Positions 11,465-23,402 of a DNA stretch of 64,000 nucleotides are shown piece by piece (position 1 is the first letter of the stretch; every line of letters begins with the position of its first letter). The notes below the pieces were generated by a model that was given only the letters and a program-made list of their open reading frames with translations, was not told where the DNA came from and made no database searches. The translations under genes were made by a program, and so were the position numbers. This DNA is from Copromyces sp. CBS 386.78 (Eukaryota; Ascomycota; Sordariomycetes; Sordariales; Sordariaceae): positions 62,001-126,000 of the forward strand of contig MU839080.1 in assembly GCA_030685235.1 (NCBI GenBank). The letters run 5' to 3'.

Positions 11465-11875
11465 GATATGATGCCATTGCCTATTTTGACCTCTTGATGG
11501 ATGGTGTTTGGCACAGTCGGAATGTGTTACCACCGGGCATGGTGGAAGCCGTCGTCGCAATCGGAACGGCCTCTTTGGCGATGGCTGGGGAGCGAGTGAG
11601 CATCATTGGTACCCTTGCGAGGTACTTTGGCTCTTAGCTGCATTAGTTGACGCAGTGGGGTCTTTGGGCAGCGAAAAGGCATCAAGAAAACCAGCTTCAC
11701 GTGGCTCCAGTAGATGCCCAAAGGCGATCTCCTTTGCCTGGTGGTCAGATGGGCGGCGCGGATGTTCTCAGCCCAACCAGAAAGAGGACGCCTCCAAGCC
11801 CGCGGCGACTGTTGCGTTGATGCAGGTTGCGAAACCTCTCGAACCCCCCCATGAAACTTTTTTTTTTTTTTTTTA

Positions 11876-11998
11876 CTTGGGGGTTGTGGTGGTGGGACTT
11901 TTCTCAACCCCCTCTTCATTAAAGAGGGGGAAAAAAATTTATGGGACAAACTTTTATTATGGGACAAACAGAAAAACTAGCGAACCGCTTAGAAAACT
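11876..11998 (+). repeat. Left terminal inverted repeat of the MITE
   Basis: It contains a subterminal palindrome CCCCCTCTT-catt-AAAGAGGGGG and two direct copies of ATGGGACAAAC about 20 bp apart, which look like transposase-binding repeats. Confidence 0.88.
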
Positions 11999-12198
11999 CG
12001 CCCAACCGCTGCGAACCAATATACCCGAAATATATGTAAACAACATCCTTATTCCCACTTTTCTCGCTAATATAGTAATAGAAATTGATGTAACTTTGAG
12101 AAAAGGCCTTTCGAAACTTCTTCTTACTTCTCAAATTTTCTTAGATTTTTAGAAAAAAGGATAGATATTGTTCTCGTCGTTGTATCTCCTCTACTAAC

Positions 12199-12321
12199 AG
12201 TTTTCTAAGCGGTTCGCTGGTCTTTCTGTTTGTCCCATAATAAAAGTTTGTCCTATAATTTTTTTTCCCCCTCTTTAATGAAGAGGGGGTTGAGAAAAGT
12301 CCCACCACCACAACCCCCAAG
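12199..12321 (-). repeat. Right terminal inverted repeat of the MITE
   Basis: Reverse complement of the left repeat with a handful of substitutions (one ATGGGACAAAC copy reads ATAGGACAAAC). The same subterminal palindrome is present. Confidence 0.88.
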
Positions 12322-12323
12322 TA

Positions 12324-15300
12324 CACAAAATTCCTTGGGCAGAAAAAGGTGTTCATAACTGGCGGCCTGGTTTCGGCACGGAACGACATATGACTGGCTC
12401 TCCGGATTGCGTGGTATCGCAACATGGTTTACCGGCCACCAGGCCAGGACACCGGCTCATCTTCCGTTTTTCTCCAAGGCCATGTACGGCCTCAAGACGA
12501 GGTATCCCTGACAATAATTGATGCCTTGCCTCATTATGTCTTTTAAAGCGCCCACTGGTAATACATAATAATGAATGAAGATATGTTATCAAATTCCCAC
12601 ATCACCATGAACGGTTTCACAACCTCCATGTTGCATGGCCGGCGGCGAGTCGGTGATGGCTTATACATGCAATCCGGAACAGCAGCCGAGATTATTATCA
12701 AGCATCTATCAAGTGAAACAACAAAACATTCATCACATCAGCATGGCAATTTGCTCGACAAGAACTCTGCTTCCGTGGCTGGCGTATGCCGAGATTCTCT
12801 AGCGTACATGCGACCAAAGTTGCACTGAACACCACCATGCCATTCACGAAAAGATGGCGACTGCAGCCGGAACGATAGAGGGGATTCAAGACTGTTCGAA
12901 CGGAATCTTCACTCGCCCAAAGCTTCATATAGACTCTTTACCATCGACTCAATTGTGGAAGTCTGAAGACACAACATATGGGATTCGCGAACCCTTTGTA
13001 CCAACATCTTCACGAACGGAGGGGAAAGTCGTCGTACCATGCCCCCCTGTCTGCCCAGTTTTAGTTCCCTTGCCGTCAGCGGACTAAACCTTTTCGATAC
13101 CCCTGTCCTTAGCATCAACTTAGGCCAAGCCCCTCTGAAACAAAATCTCACCTCTTTCACTCACTACCTATCCACGATGGAGTTGTTTGCCTGGTCGCTT
13201 GTGCTCCTGCTGCCTCGTGAGTATGTACAGTCACTCGGCCAAGACACAAAGGCATCGAGTATCCGCAAAAAGACCGTTACCTATGGGTGATGTTTGTTCC
13301 GTTCAAGCTATCAGGATACAATCGACTTGGACTACGGAAGAGCATGGGCAATCAAGTAAGGGTGATGAGGGCAGGGTTACCTGTCTCTAGGCACCGCAGG
13401 CAGAACAACACGCTCCGCCTTTACACAAGGTCTCCGTCGTGCTGCAGTTCCCCCAGCCTTGCTGAGACGCAGCAGTAGCGACTATGGTACCCTCTCAGGC
13501 CCATGTTCCCCTCCCCTCCGCCGATACCTGTTCCCGGCTCTTCCAGCATCATCCAGCTTTGCGTCACGGAAGGGTGCCGTATGTAATTCTGTCTTTAGTG
13601 CTTCCCGCTGAAGCATCATCTTTTGCTCTGCAAGGGCGAGTGGTTGATGGCATGAAATATTCCTATACATACGGCAAGACGGCCGCCTACAGCAACATCC
13701 GCTGACCTTGGACCCGAAATATCAACGCTGGCACTTCAACCAAACAAATCTTTCTTACCCGTCCTGCCATACGGAGTACCTTGTACCCCCGATACTAGGC
13801 GGCTCTTTTTGCATCCCCATCTCCCTGCCTCCTTGCACTACAGACTGTGCATACGTTCTGCGTAAACACATCTCGTGCTTCGTCTGCTGCTACTCTACGG
13901 CCATCTAACAAGATCCAAGTGGTCCCATACGGCTCAAGTCTTGTGACTAAATCAAAGAGGAGGCACACGTACTTGAAATCTTCAAAAGAGTTTCACACAC
14001 CATAGAAGTAGCCAACCTTATGCCGACTATCATCAACAGTTGAGAGATACGCCGAGATCGCCACGAACTCTCAACCACCACGCACCAAAGCTGGCCAACC
14101 AGAAACCCACGGAATCGAATACAACGGTACGTGGTCATCTCTTTCTATTGCTTCTTCGTGGTCTGTCTTAAACCACGCCTCTCTCCTTCTTCAGTGTCAA
14201 GTGTCTGCTATTCGCGGAGCATTCTCTTCTCCCTCTGCTGCCCTCTATTTAGCAGAAGCGGGAAGTGTTCGCCCCTCCGTCTGTCTTGGCGGGATCGCCA
14301 GTTCGCAAAGCCGCGGGGAAACTCCCGTCTAGTCTATAGGGCAGTGTGAGGATGCAGGTGTGTGGAAAGAATCACTCGTAAGGACAGTTCAGTTTCTCCA
14401 AGCGCTCAACACGAACCGATCCGTTGGCAAACATCTTTAAATCCAACCTCTTATACACACGAGGTCAAGGAACAGGCCAGCCAAATGCAGCGACGGTCCG
14501 TCACTGTCGTCGTTGTTGGCTGCAAATTTCTTACCTCTCTTCCCCCCTTACGTGAGATCGGGAGGCCTAGCGAGACAGAGGCTTCCCGCAGTCCACGCTA
14601 CCCCAGACTTCTCTTGTGACAAATTCTATAGAAGCTCCGAGGCTTCTAGATGTTGATCAACCCCTCATTGACCAACTGGGCACTAACAGCCAAGACCACA
14701 GGGTACATACTCGACCATCAGCTCGACGTTGTGCTGTCAGATAACCTCTGGTACGTTTTAGACATGTTCTTCTTTTCACTGTTAAGCCCTTTTTGAATCA
14801 GTTTCTTGTTTCTACCCACACGCACCTATCCAGACCCTCTGTCCCATGGAACTGAGACAACCGCGAGCCTTCTTAACCCTGTCAGCTCTGTTACATAGCC
14901 TGGCTCCTCAACAATCGGCTTGCCCCGCTGTCGTTCCCCTCGTTGTCGATCTGAACTAGATCCCTTGTTCGCTATCAAAACGGCGGCACATTGTCTGCCT
15001 GCTGTCGCTTGTGAAATGTCGTTTTTTCCTCTCATGCTGACCTGATATCCCAGCCAACCTATTTTCCATCCACCCTTGCCGGTATCTCTGGCGACCCCTC
15101 CCCTCAGCCATATTACCATTCGGGCCATTATCCAAGCCTCAAGGACACCCAACGATTCCATCTGTAAAATCAACACCAAAGTCCAGCCTATCTGCGCTTT
15201 ACAATTCTCAAGTCAACAACTCTCAAGTGAAACACGGAGACCCTTTCGACTTTCGGCTTACTCACTCCGGCTTCTTCATACGGGTAACCAAGAGTCACTC

Positions 15301-15863
15301 TGGACAGTCTTGAGATTGACCAGAAGGGAGAAGACGTGACCAATCATCCACGTCCATCCACAAAACCTGCCGCGACCAGCAATAGCACGGGAGGCGCAAG
15401 CCACCACCACACCTCACCACTCACTCCGTCCAGGTTGTGTTCGCTCTTCATTTCCGTTGCTCACTCATTCTCACTCACCGCCCGGGTCTTGTTACTCGCT
15501 ACGTACTCGGTTACCAAACTGTCCAGGTCATAGACACTTCAGCGCCAGCTGACAAGAGCCCTCCATCGTCCCTCCCGCTCCCCACCCTCCTCCATTGTTC
15601 ATTCTTCCTCCGCTTTACGCTCCTACCAGCCCGTCTCTGTTCTTAGCCTGCTACCCTCTTACCTCAGCTTCCAACTCTTTCGAGTAACCAAGCAAGGAAA
15701 CAAGGCAACTACCGTACCGGCACTGGTCCGCACTCAAGTTCTCTCTGCTACCTCGTTGGTGCTTTCGACCATTGTTAGGCAACTCCCTCTCGCTACTCCC
15801 TTTGCTCCGGCTTTCTCCCTGCAGATTGTCACGAGCAAAGGGTGATACCCGAATACATTCCCA
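12324..15863. other. 3.5-kb gene-free region upstream of the ubiquitin-like-domain gene
   Basis: No frame longer than ~120 codons and no recognisable protein or RNA on either strand. The right half (about 13.0-15.9 kb) is pyrimidine-rich on the plus strand with many short CCACC/CTTCC runs and several small ATG frames, as expected for a long 5' leader or promoter of the gene starting at 15864. It is the largest stretch without a gene in the window. Confidence 0.5.
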
Positions 15864-18800
15864 ATGTCGTAAGTCTGGTCCGGATCCTCGATTTCCCTCG
15901 AATTCTACATGGCGACTGCGCCACATTACCTGGCCTGTGTCTCTTCGTTCTCCCCTTCTTGGAACCAGCTAACCCCGGGACCCTTCCTCTTCTCTTTGCG
16001 CCTGCAATAGGAGCCGACGATCAATCAACATTACTGTGAATAATCCAGGTCCTGCGTATTCCTCAACAACCACCACATCATCGAGCGGATACGACACATC
16101 ACAGTACAGTTACCGGAACGGCTACGACGACTCGGTAGTCGATGACGAGGAAGACGAGGAGGTGACCGACGAAGAGTCTACCGAAGAGGATTGGGATGAA
16201 CACTACGACGAAATAGACCCTTCGGATTCTGCCTCGGCAACCGCAGAGTACTATCCTCACCATCCTCACGGGCATCCATCACCATTGCCTCCTCAATCTC
16301 CTCACTCCCGCTCTCACAGTACCCATAGCGCCCGAAGTCCCCGGCTGCTAGAACGCAGCGAATCTGCGTCGCGCCGGCATCTAGTTCCCGCAGGAAGACA
16401 GTCTTACTCATATCGCGCCCCGACGGCTCCTCCCCCCATGGAGTCGGAATACGGGGAAGAGTACGGAGGATACGGTGGGCGCGGCCATGGACACCACTCA
16501 CAACCTGGCTACTATGGCCGTGGCGCCGCGGGGCACAGCGCATACGCCCCCAGCCATGCCGGGTACGTGCCCAGCCATTACGGAAACCAGATGGTACCAT
16601 ACGACGCCTACAACAACCCGTTCGCTCCCTCTCCCATGAACGACACTCTCACCCGAACCAGACGCGGTGGTGGTGGTGGTGGTGGTGGCGGCGGCGGCGA
16701 TGACTACTTTGGCGGCCACGACCCGCGTGGCCATAACCCGCGTGGGCATCACTATGACATGATGCCCTACGGAGGAGGAGCAGTACCAGGCGGCACCGCC
16801 GGCGCTCTCGGATACTATGGCGCCAACGGGGGCTTCGGTACCCCCAGCCACATGGCCGGACTCATGTTCCAACCCCCTCCACCACCACCCACCGAACACC
16901 CGGGCAAGTCGCCAACCCCGGCGCCGGAGAAGAAGCTCGACCCGGAGATGGAAGCTCTCAAGAAGCAGCTCGAAGAGTTCCAGCTGGAGAAGAAGCGCAA
17001 GGAAGAAGAGGAAAAGAACCGCGAGATCGAGCGCAAGATCCGCGAAAAGGCCGAGGAGGAGCTGCGCAAGAAGCAGGAAGAGGACCGCAAGCGCGCCGAA
17101 GAGGAGAAGAAGCGCCAGGCGGAGCAGAACGCCGAGATGGAGCGCGCTGTGAAGGAAGCGCAGCGGGCGGCGGAGGAGAAGGCCGCCCAGGCGCGGAAAG
17201 AAGAGGAAGAGAGGCAGAAGAGACACGCCGAAGCGCTGGCTGAGGCTCAAAGAAAGGCGAGAGCCGAGTTTGAGGCCGAGCTGAAGGCTGCCGAGGAGCG
17301 GCGCAAGCGCGAGGAGGAGCAGGCCAGGATCGCCGCTGAGCTCGAGAAGCAGCGGATCGAAGCGGCTGTGAGGGCCAAGGAGGAGGAGCTCAAGAAGAAG
17401 CATGCCGAGGAGGAGCTGCAGCGGATCGCGGCCGAAAAAAAGGCGGCCGAGGAGGCGGCCGAGCGGAAACGGCTGGAGGATGAAGCCAAGGCGAGGCTGG
17501 ACCGGGCGCTTAAGGAGACCGAGGAAAAGATCGCTGCCGCCATCCGGGCCGACCGGGAAAAAGCCGCCGAGGAGGCGGCCAAGAAGGCGGCCGAGGAGGC
17601 CGAGAAGGCGCGCAAGCAGAAGGAGTTTGAGGAGTGGCAGAAGCACCTCGAGGCCGAAGCCAAGCTGAAAGCCGAGATCGAAGCGCGCGAGCGCATGGAA
17701 AAGGAGAAGGCGGAAGCGGCCAAGCAGGCGGCTGCTGAGGAGGAACGCAAAAAGGCGGAGGAGGCACTGCGTAAGCGGCTCCTGGACGAGGCCGAGAACA
17801 AGGCCCGGGAAGCTGCCGAGAAGGCCAAGGCCGCCGAAGAAGAGAAGAAGGCTGCGGAGGAGGCCCTCAAGAAGAAGATCCTCGCTGAAGAGGCCGCCAA
17901 GAAGGAGAAGGAGGATGAGGCTGAACTTAAGAAGGATAAGTCCCCTATCAGGTTTAAGGACGCTGTAGGCCGCAAGTTCAGTTTTCCCTTTCGTCTGTGT
18001 CAGACGTGGCAGGTATGTTTTCTTCTTTTTTTCTTCTCTTTTCATCCAGCTCCTCCTCTTTCAATACTGACATGTTGGATTTTCTACCTAGGGCATGGAG
18101 GAACTAATCAAACAAGCCTTCCTCCACGTCGACGTCATCGGCCCTCACGTCCAAGAAGGCCACTACGACCTGATCGGTCCAGACGGCGAAGTCATCCTCC
18201 CCTCGGTCTGGGAACGCGTCATCGAGCCCGACTGGCAAATCACCATGCAGATGTGGCCCATGGACAAAGCGCCCCTCCGCAGCAGCCAGCCCAACGGTCT
18301 ACCTCCTGGCTTCGGCGCTGGCCCAGGTGGTATGATGGGCGGCGGTCACGGTCACGGTCTCGGTGGCGGCGGTCTCCCCGGTGGCATGGGCCGTCCCATG
18401 TTCCCTGGCGCTCCCCACGCTTCTCGTCTTCCCGAGGCTCACGGCGATAGAATGGCGCATCACATGTTTCCCGGCGGCCAACCCGTCCGTCCACCTATGG
18501 GCGGCGGCGGCGGTGGATTACCTCCTGGCTTTGGTGCCGGAGGCGGAGGGGGGATACCACCTCCTCCTCCTCCGCCCGGCTGGCCCGGCAGCGGTGGTGG
18601 CGGTAGACACGCCGCGCCGCCGCCTCGACCGGCTGCCATCGTCGTCGATGTCGAGCCCGAGGTGAGGCGGGAGCACAAGAGCAAGCATTCGTCGAGCCAC
18701 AGCAGGAAGGAGACCAAGGCGAGTGTGCTGGGGTGGATGGCGGGCGGGAAGCCGGTGAAGAGTAGTAGTAGTAGTAGTAAGAAGTATGTCCTTGTTAGGT

Positions 18801-18916
18801 ATCCCTTCCTCCCCCCCCCTCCCCTCCCCTGGTTAGGGGCCTCAGCTGAGACGAGAGTAACTCTGATAAGAGGGAATGGTGCTAACGCGTGGCTTATGAA
18901 TAGGAAGAAGCACTAA
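15864..18916 (+). CDS. Coiled-coil protein with fungal ubiquitin-like domain
   Basis: Model of four exons: 15864-15868, 16011-18012, 18092-18798 and 18904-18916; 908 aa. The first exon codes only ATG TC; splicing gives MSSRRSINITVNNPGPAYSS. An acidic/Tyr-rich disordered N-terminus (to ~280) includes a Gly run. About 300-640 is a long Lys/Glu/Ala-rich helix, surely coiled coil. About 645-725 is a ubiquitin-like domain of the type found in many ascomycete proteins: FKDAVGRKFSFPFRLCQTWQ, then GMEELIKQAFLHVDVIGPHV and GHYDLIGPDGEVILPSVWE. The tail is Gly/Pro-rich with GGGG and PPPPPP runs and ends KYVLVRKKH. Function unknown; the build suggests a scaffold. The last intron (105 nt) has no in-frame stop, so unspliced RNA would also be translated. 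Confidence 0.82.
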
Positions 18917-19849
18917 GAAGAAGAAGACTAAGCACGTTACTTTCGAGTAATAAGACGTCATTAGCACCAAGCTTTGTCTGGTTTCGACATACAGCTCGAC
19001 CCTCGCTCGGGCCTTCATCATCCCATGCTGGTGTTTCTCCCCTACCCCTACTATCTATCCCCTCCCTTCTTCTTCACCGTCTGCTTTCTGAGTTTGTTTG
19101 TTTGTTTGTTCTGGCTTCTTGATACCTCTTCTCTACTTTGACTGTTCTTACTTTTTTTTTTTTTTTTTCCCGCGTCCTTTTTGTTCTTGTTGTTGCGTTT
19201 AATGCGATTTGGCAACCAACGGATACAGAGGAGGCGTTCCTTTAGGGGGGGCTTTCCGATGCGCGTTGCTTTTTGTTCCGAAAAATTCATGTTACGAAAA
19301 AAGTACAATGTTGAGATGAGATGATGAATTATGGGATGAGGGATGATGGATGACATGTGTGTGCTTGATGATACGAGATCATATGTGTTGATGCATTTCG
19401 TACGTTGGTTAGGTTGGGGTAGAGGATGGTAGGGGATGGGTGAATAAGGATGAGGATGAGGACGTCGAGGGAGTGTCGAGTAGTTGGGTGTTGACTGGTG
19501 GTGTGGTGTAGGTTTTGGTTTAGCAATAAATGATGGACTTTTGGAGAAACTGGAAGACTTAACCGAACCGACGTGGGCGCCTTTCCGGGCTTCCCCATCT
19601 GCTTTGACTGAATCGTGCTGTGGCATATATCTCTCCTATGCCTTTGCCTGCTCTGGACACTCTTGATGTCTAATGTCAATCCCTGAACCAGCGGTTGGTT
19701 CATTTATATTTATTGTTATTTATTTTTTTGTGAAACACGCTTATTTGGTTTGGTGAAGGTGGTGCGTTCGAACCGTTCGTCGATGACATTTTTTTTTCTT
19801 GGGATCATCTTTGAATTCATATGTACACTATCGGACATTTCACAGTCGC
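18917..19849. other. Convergent 3' intergenic region
   Basis: 3' ends of the ubiquitin-like-domain gene and the NAD+ synthetase gene meet here. It contains a 17-T homopolymer (19152-19168) and a TTTG microsatellite near 19096. No gene seen. Confidence 0.6.
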
Positions 19850-22405
19850 CTAAGCAGCCTCCTTGCCCTTGCCCGCACGGTCCTCCCTCTTCTTTTCAAT
19901 CTTCTCCAGCTCCATATCAATTCTCTTGAAGCTCCAGCTCTTCCAGAAGGGCGGGTACAAGAACGGCCTGAGGTCGAATCTGTTGTCATCCGGTGCTATG
20001 ATTGATGGTGTCAGCTACATCATCTCGCAATTGTAGAGGGAGAAAGAAACCTTACAATAATCGTTGCAGTGCAAAGCCGGAGTAAGAGTAGTCATCTTGT
20101 GCCTGTTGATGGCGTAGAAGTGGAAGAACCTCTTGACCTTCTCGGCAACCTGTCTAGGGGTATAGAAAGGCGCCTCGTCACCCTCGACCTTCTCACGGTC
20201 GGCACTCCAGTCGTGCACGAGACGCTGGAACATGGCATAGGGACCGAGCTTGTTCAGCTTCCGAAGACGACCAAAGACTGTCAGCTCGGCATATGTCATT
20301 CCCATGTCGGCCTCGTCACTTTGGACATATTCTTGGGTGATGGGCTCCTGAATAGTGAAGTGTGGTTAGCATCTGAGTTCAAGCTTTGTCAGATGGAGAT
20401 CACCAGTTCTGGGACACTTACCAACTCGGCAGTGGGAATAGCCGTCAAGAAACCGTGGAGGCAAGGAAGATCAAACTCCTTCTCGGCCCAGGCAATGAAA
20501 CGCTTCAAGTCCGCCTTGTCAATCGATCCGATGGGGTTGATATCGGCACTAGAGCAGTCATACTTGGTCAAGTAACCACGAAGACTCTGTCATAAGTATC
20601 AGTATCTCTTCACCTTAACATGTTCGATGGGCACTGTGATACTTACCTCGCCAACATTGGCACTTCCGAGAACCAAAAGACTTCCTCCACCGGGCCTGCC
20701 ACGAGCGGTGGGGAGAATTTGGCCAAATTCCTATAGCATATCGTCAGTCTATACTTCTCACTGGACTGGGGGGGGACTAGACATACATAAGCGGTAACCA
20801 TCCTGATACGAGCCTGTAAGCATTGCAGCGTCAAGTTCTCCTGCACGGTACCGCCATGGACCTTGAACTTGGGATCGAATCCCGTTGTCTGGACAATAAG
20901 CTTCTTCTGCGCCTCATACGCCTCGTCAATGTCGAGGTTAACATGGTAACTACCGATGGCATCGGAAAGCTCCTTGGCACGTCCACGGGTCTCGGCAGAG
21001 CTCTGCTTGCTCATGCCCATGTAGATGGTGGTGAAGACCTGGTTGCAGAGCTCCTGAGGCGTCTTGGGAAGTTCGCCTTCCTTGCCGTACTTGCAGATGC
21101 GCTTGACATCCTCAATGACTTGTTGGTTGCCGTCTTGGATGGCTTGGATGACGATGCGGCACATGGAGAACACAAGCGTGGCTGTCGCACAAGAGTCGAT
21201 GCCTCCGCTTAGGGGCACCAAGTAACCTGCTGTACCAGACCTCCGCAGGTAATCCCAGAGATAGCAGCCACCGCAGAGAGCAATCTCCTCCTCTACTGAG
21301 TGGTACCTCGGTGGCCTGGGAAGGGTGGGCTTCTTCCAAATATCCGTATCCTCGTCCTCAGGGCTGAGCTCGAACGAGGTCTGGATCCTCTGGTACTTGG
21401 CATTCGAAGTAGCCGCCTGCAAACCACGCGAGATTGAAGACCGGTAAGCTCTAACTTCTTCCAGATCGACAGTGGCAGTGACTACCTCGACATCATTGAG
21501 ACTGAACTGCGAGCCCTGAGCAACGATGTCACCGTTGACGATGATCATGGCGCAGCCATCAAAGTAGAGGCGTTCACCGTCGCAACCTTGTTGGTTGGCG
21601 TAGAGGTAGACACCGCCCGACTTGCGAGTTGCCTCCATGATTAGCTTGAGGCGAACGTCCAGCTTTTGCAGGGTGAAGTGAGAGCCACTGCTGTTGGTGA
21701 TGATCTCAACACCATCAAGGGCCATGTCGATGTGAGGAGCCTTGGGAGTGAAGAGCTCTTCGCAGGTTTCGGCTCCGAAAGCCGTCTCGGGAGTAGAAAT
21801 GACGGCATCTCCGAAGAGAACGTGGGTTTCGCCCTGGATTTCCTGGAGGATCTTGGGGAGGTGGAACAGTTCGGTTTCTCTGGGACGCATCCAAGGGGTA
21901 AAATGTCTCATCTCTCTGTAGTTGCCATCGTTGGCAAGCCACATCTTGGGTCTCTGCCATGGTCGTTAGCGGAAGAAACCCGTAAGATGGCGGTTGAAGA
22001 TATACTCACAATCAACAAGATCTTTCCGTTAAGCAAGATAGCCCGGGCATTATATCTGATGTTCCGGTGGAGGATGGGAAGACCGACGTCGATAAGGATG
22101 TCATGGCAGCTCTCATCCTCCAAGAGCTTGCGGAGCATCTCCAAACTGTGGGTGTAGACATCGAGCTCGTGGAAGTGATCCAAACTGGAGTAACCGCATA
22201 TCTCCAACTCAGGACCGACACGAAGTCTTGCACCGGCCTTCTTGGCGAGCTGAATACTCTCAACGATGCGTTGAAGATTTCCCTCCCACTGTTTGTTCGA
22301 GTTAGAGTTGCCCGGGAAAAATAAGAGACTTGATAAGGCTTAACTTACATCTAGAACCCATTGGTTCAGACTGCAGGTCGCAACTGTCACCAGGTGCCCT
22401 CCCAT
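19850..22405 (-). CDS. qns1: Glutamine-dependent NAD+ synthetase
   Basis: Seven exons on the minus strand: 22405-22349, 22288-22010, 21953-20787, 20730-20647, 20586-20422, 20347-20056 and 19995-19850; 729 aa (yeast Qns1 has about the same length). The N-terminal nitrilase-type glutaminase carries the expected triad: Glu46 ([10 protein letters not shown]), Lys115 ([10 protein letters not shown]) and Cys176 (AETCEELF). The synthetase half has the PP-loop [11 protein letters not shown] and the conserved [20 protein letters not shown]. It converts deamido-NAD+ to NAD+ with ATP, using ammonia channelled from glutamine, and is the last step of all NAD+ synthesis routes. A GTAAGT on the minus strand at 22567-22562, upstream of the ATG, suggests a 5'-UTR intron. 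Confidence 0.95.
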
Positions 22406-23402
22406 TTTAAAGACAAATCGGTTCTGTTGTCGACAGCCGTGTGTAAGAGAAGAACTTGTAGGGTGAGGGGTTGCAGAAGGTAGGCATACGACGAGGATTT
22501 AGTGCAGACGCGTTGAGCCATAAAAACCCTTGACGCCAGCCTCTTCAAGACGAAATGTTCGACTTACCTTGACCCGAGACCAACGCGTTGCCAAAATAAT
22601 CGCGGCCCGTTCCTCGTGAGGTTCGGATGACGTTCTCGACGAGGGCCGTGGACGGGAGACTGGGGTCTCTCTCTCAGTGGAAGATGGGATGGATCCGCTA
22701 TCGAGTCCGTTGTTAGTGATCGGAAAAGACTCGGCATCAACGTGTGACTACATGTCAACATTCAAGTCCCTTCACTGGAAAAAAAAAAAAAAAGAAAAAA
22801 AAATTATAAAATTTTCTTGATTTCTTCCAGCTGGCCCAAATACTTCACATAATTCTCAAAGTTGTCTGGTATCGTGATAACTTCGTCGTGATCGAACCGA
22901 AGTCTTGATGTCGGAGACCAGGTTACCCCGCAATGATGCCCTATTGGGGTAGGTGCAATGTTCCAATAACAAATAATTCGCAATGAACAACCTGAAAGTG
23001 ATTTACCAGCAGAGCCTGCATTCTCAAACAGCTGTAATACAGCGCAGATTTAGGGACAGCATCAGCACAGTCTAAATAACAGCACCACAGCCCCGACCTC
23101 GGGACAAGTTCCCCGAATTGCGACGGGAATGCCTTCAAAAAGTTCACAACTTTTGTTTATTCTGGCGCATTCGGGTACGCCCCGTCGCCACCCTTCCACA
23201 ACCTCCACGAACCTCTCTATCCTCTCCTCCTCCCTAATTTCTCAAAAACCTCGAAAATCCACCTCCACTACCTCCTTCCCACCCGAAGTCCCGAACCGCA
23301 ACATCTTCCTCCAACGACGTTAACCGCGGCGCAAACCACCTACCTCGACCGTCGAACCTCTCTCTACCTTTTACTTAGTTCCCGAGACTACCTCTCGACG
23401 AG
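22406..23402. other. Divergent intergenic region (QNS1 / COQ10)
   Basis: About 1 kb with the two promoters. It has an A-rich tract around 22780-22810 and the likely QNS1 5'-UTR intron donor. No coding region recognised. Confidence 0.55.

Larger units (their letters stand above)
11876..12321. mobile_element. MITE (non-autonomous DNA transposon) with 123-bp TIRs and TA target duplication
   Basis: A 446-bp element with near-perfect terminal inverted repeats of 123 bp (11876-11998 and 12199-12321), both starting CTTGGGGGTTGTGGTGGTGG inwards. It is bounded by TA on each side (11874-11875 and 12322-12323), as in Tc1/mariner/pogo-type insertions. The two TIR copies differ at only a few positions. 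The ~200-bp centre is AT-rich and codes for nothing, so any transposase would have to come from elsewhere. It sits 0.4 kb downstream of the EMC2 stop, directly after a 17-T run. The TIR sequence is not one I can assign to a named fungal family. Confidence 0.9.

Noticed and set aside
11508..12425. Frames of 70-214 codons over the MITE
   Set aside because: They run through poly-T and the inverted repeats and code for no transposase; they are by-products of the repeat.
16498..18045. 515-codon minus-strand Leu-rich frame under the coiled-coil gene
   Set aside because: Antisense shadow of the Lys/Glu/Ala-rich repeats of the real plus-strand gene.
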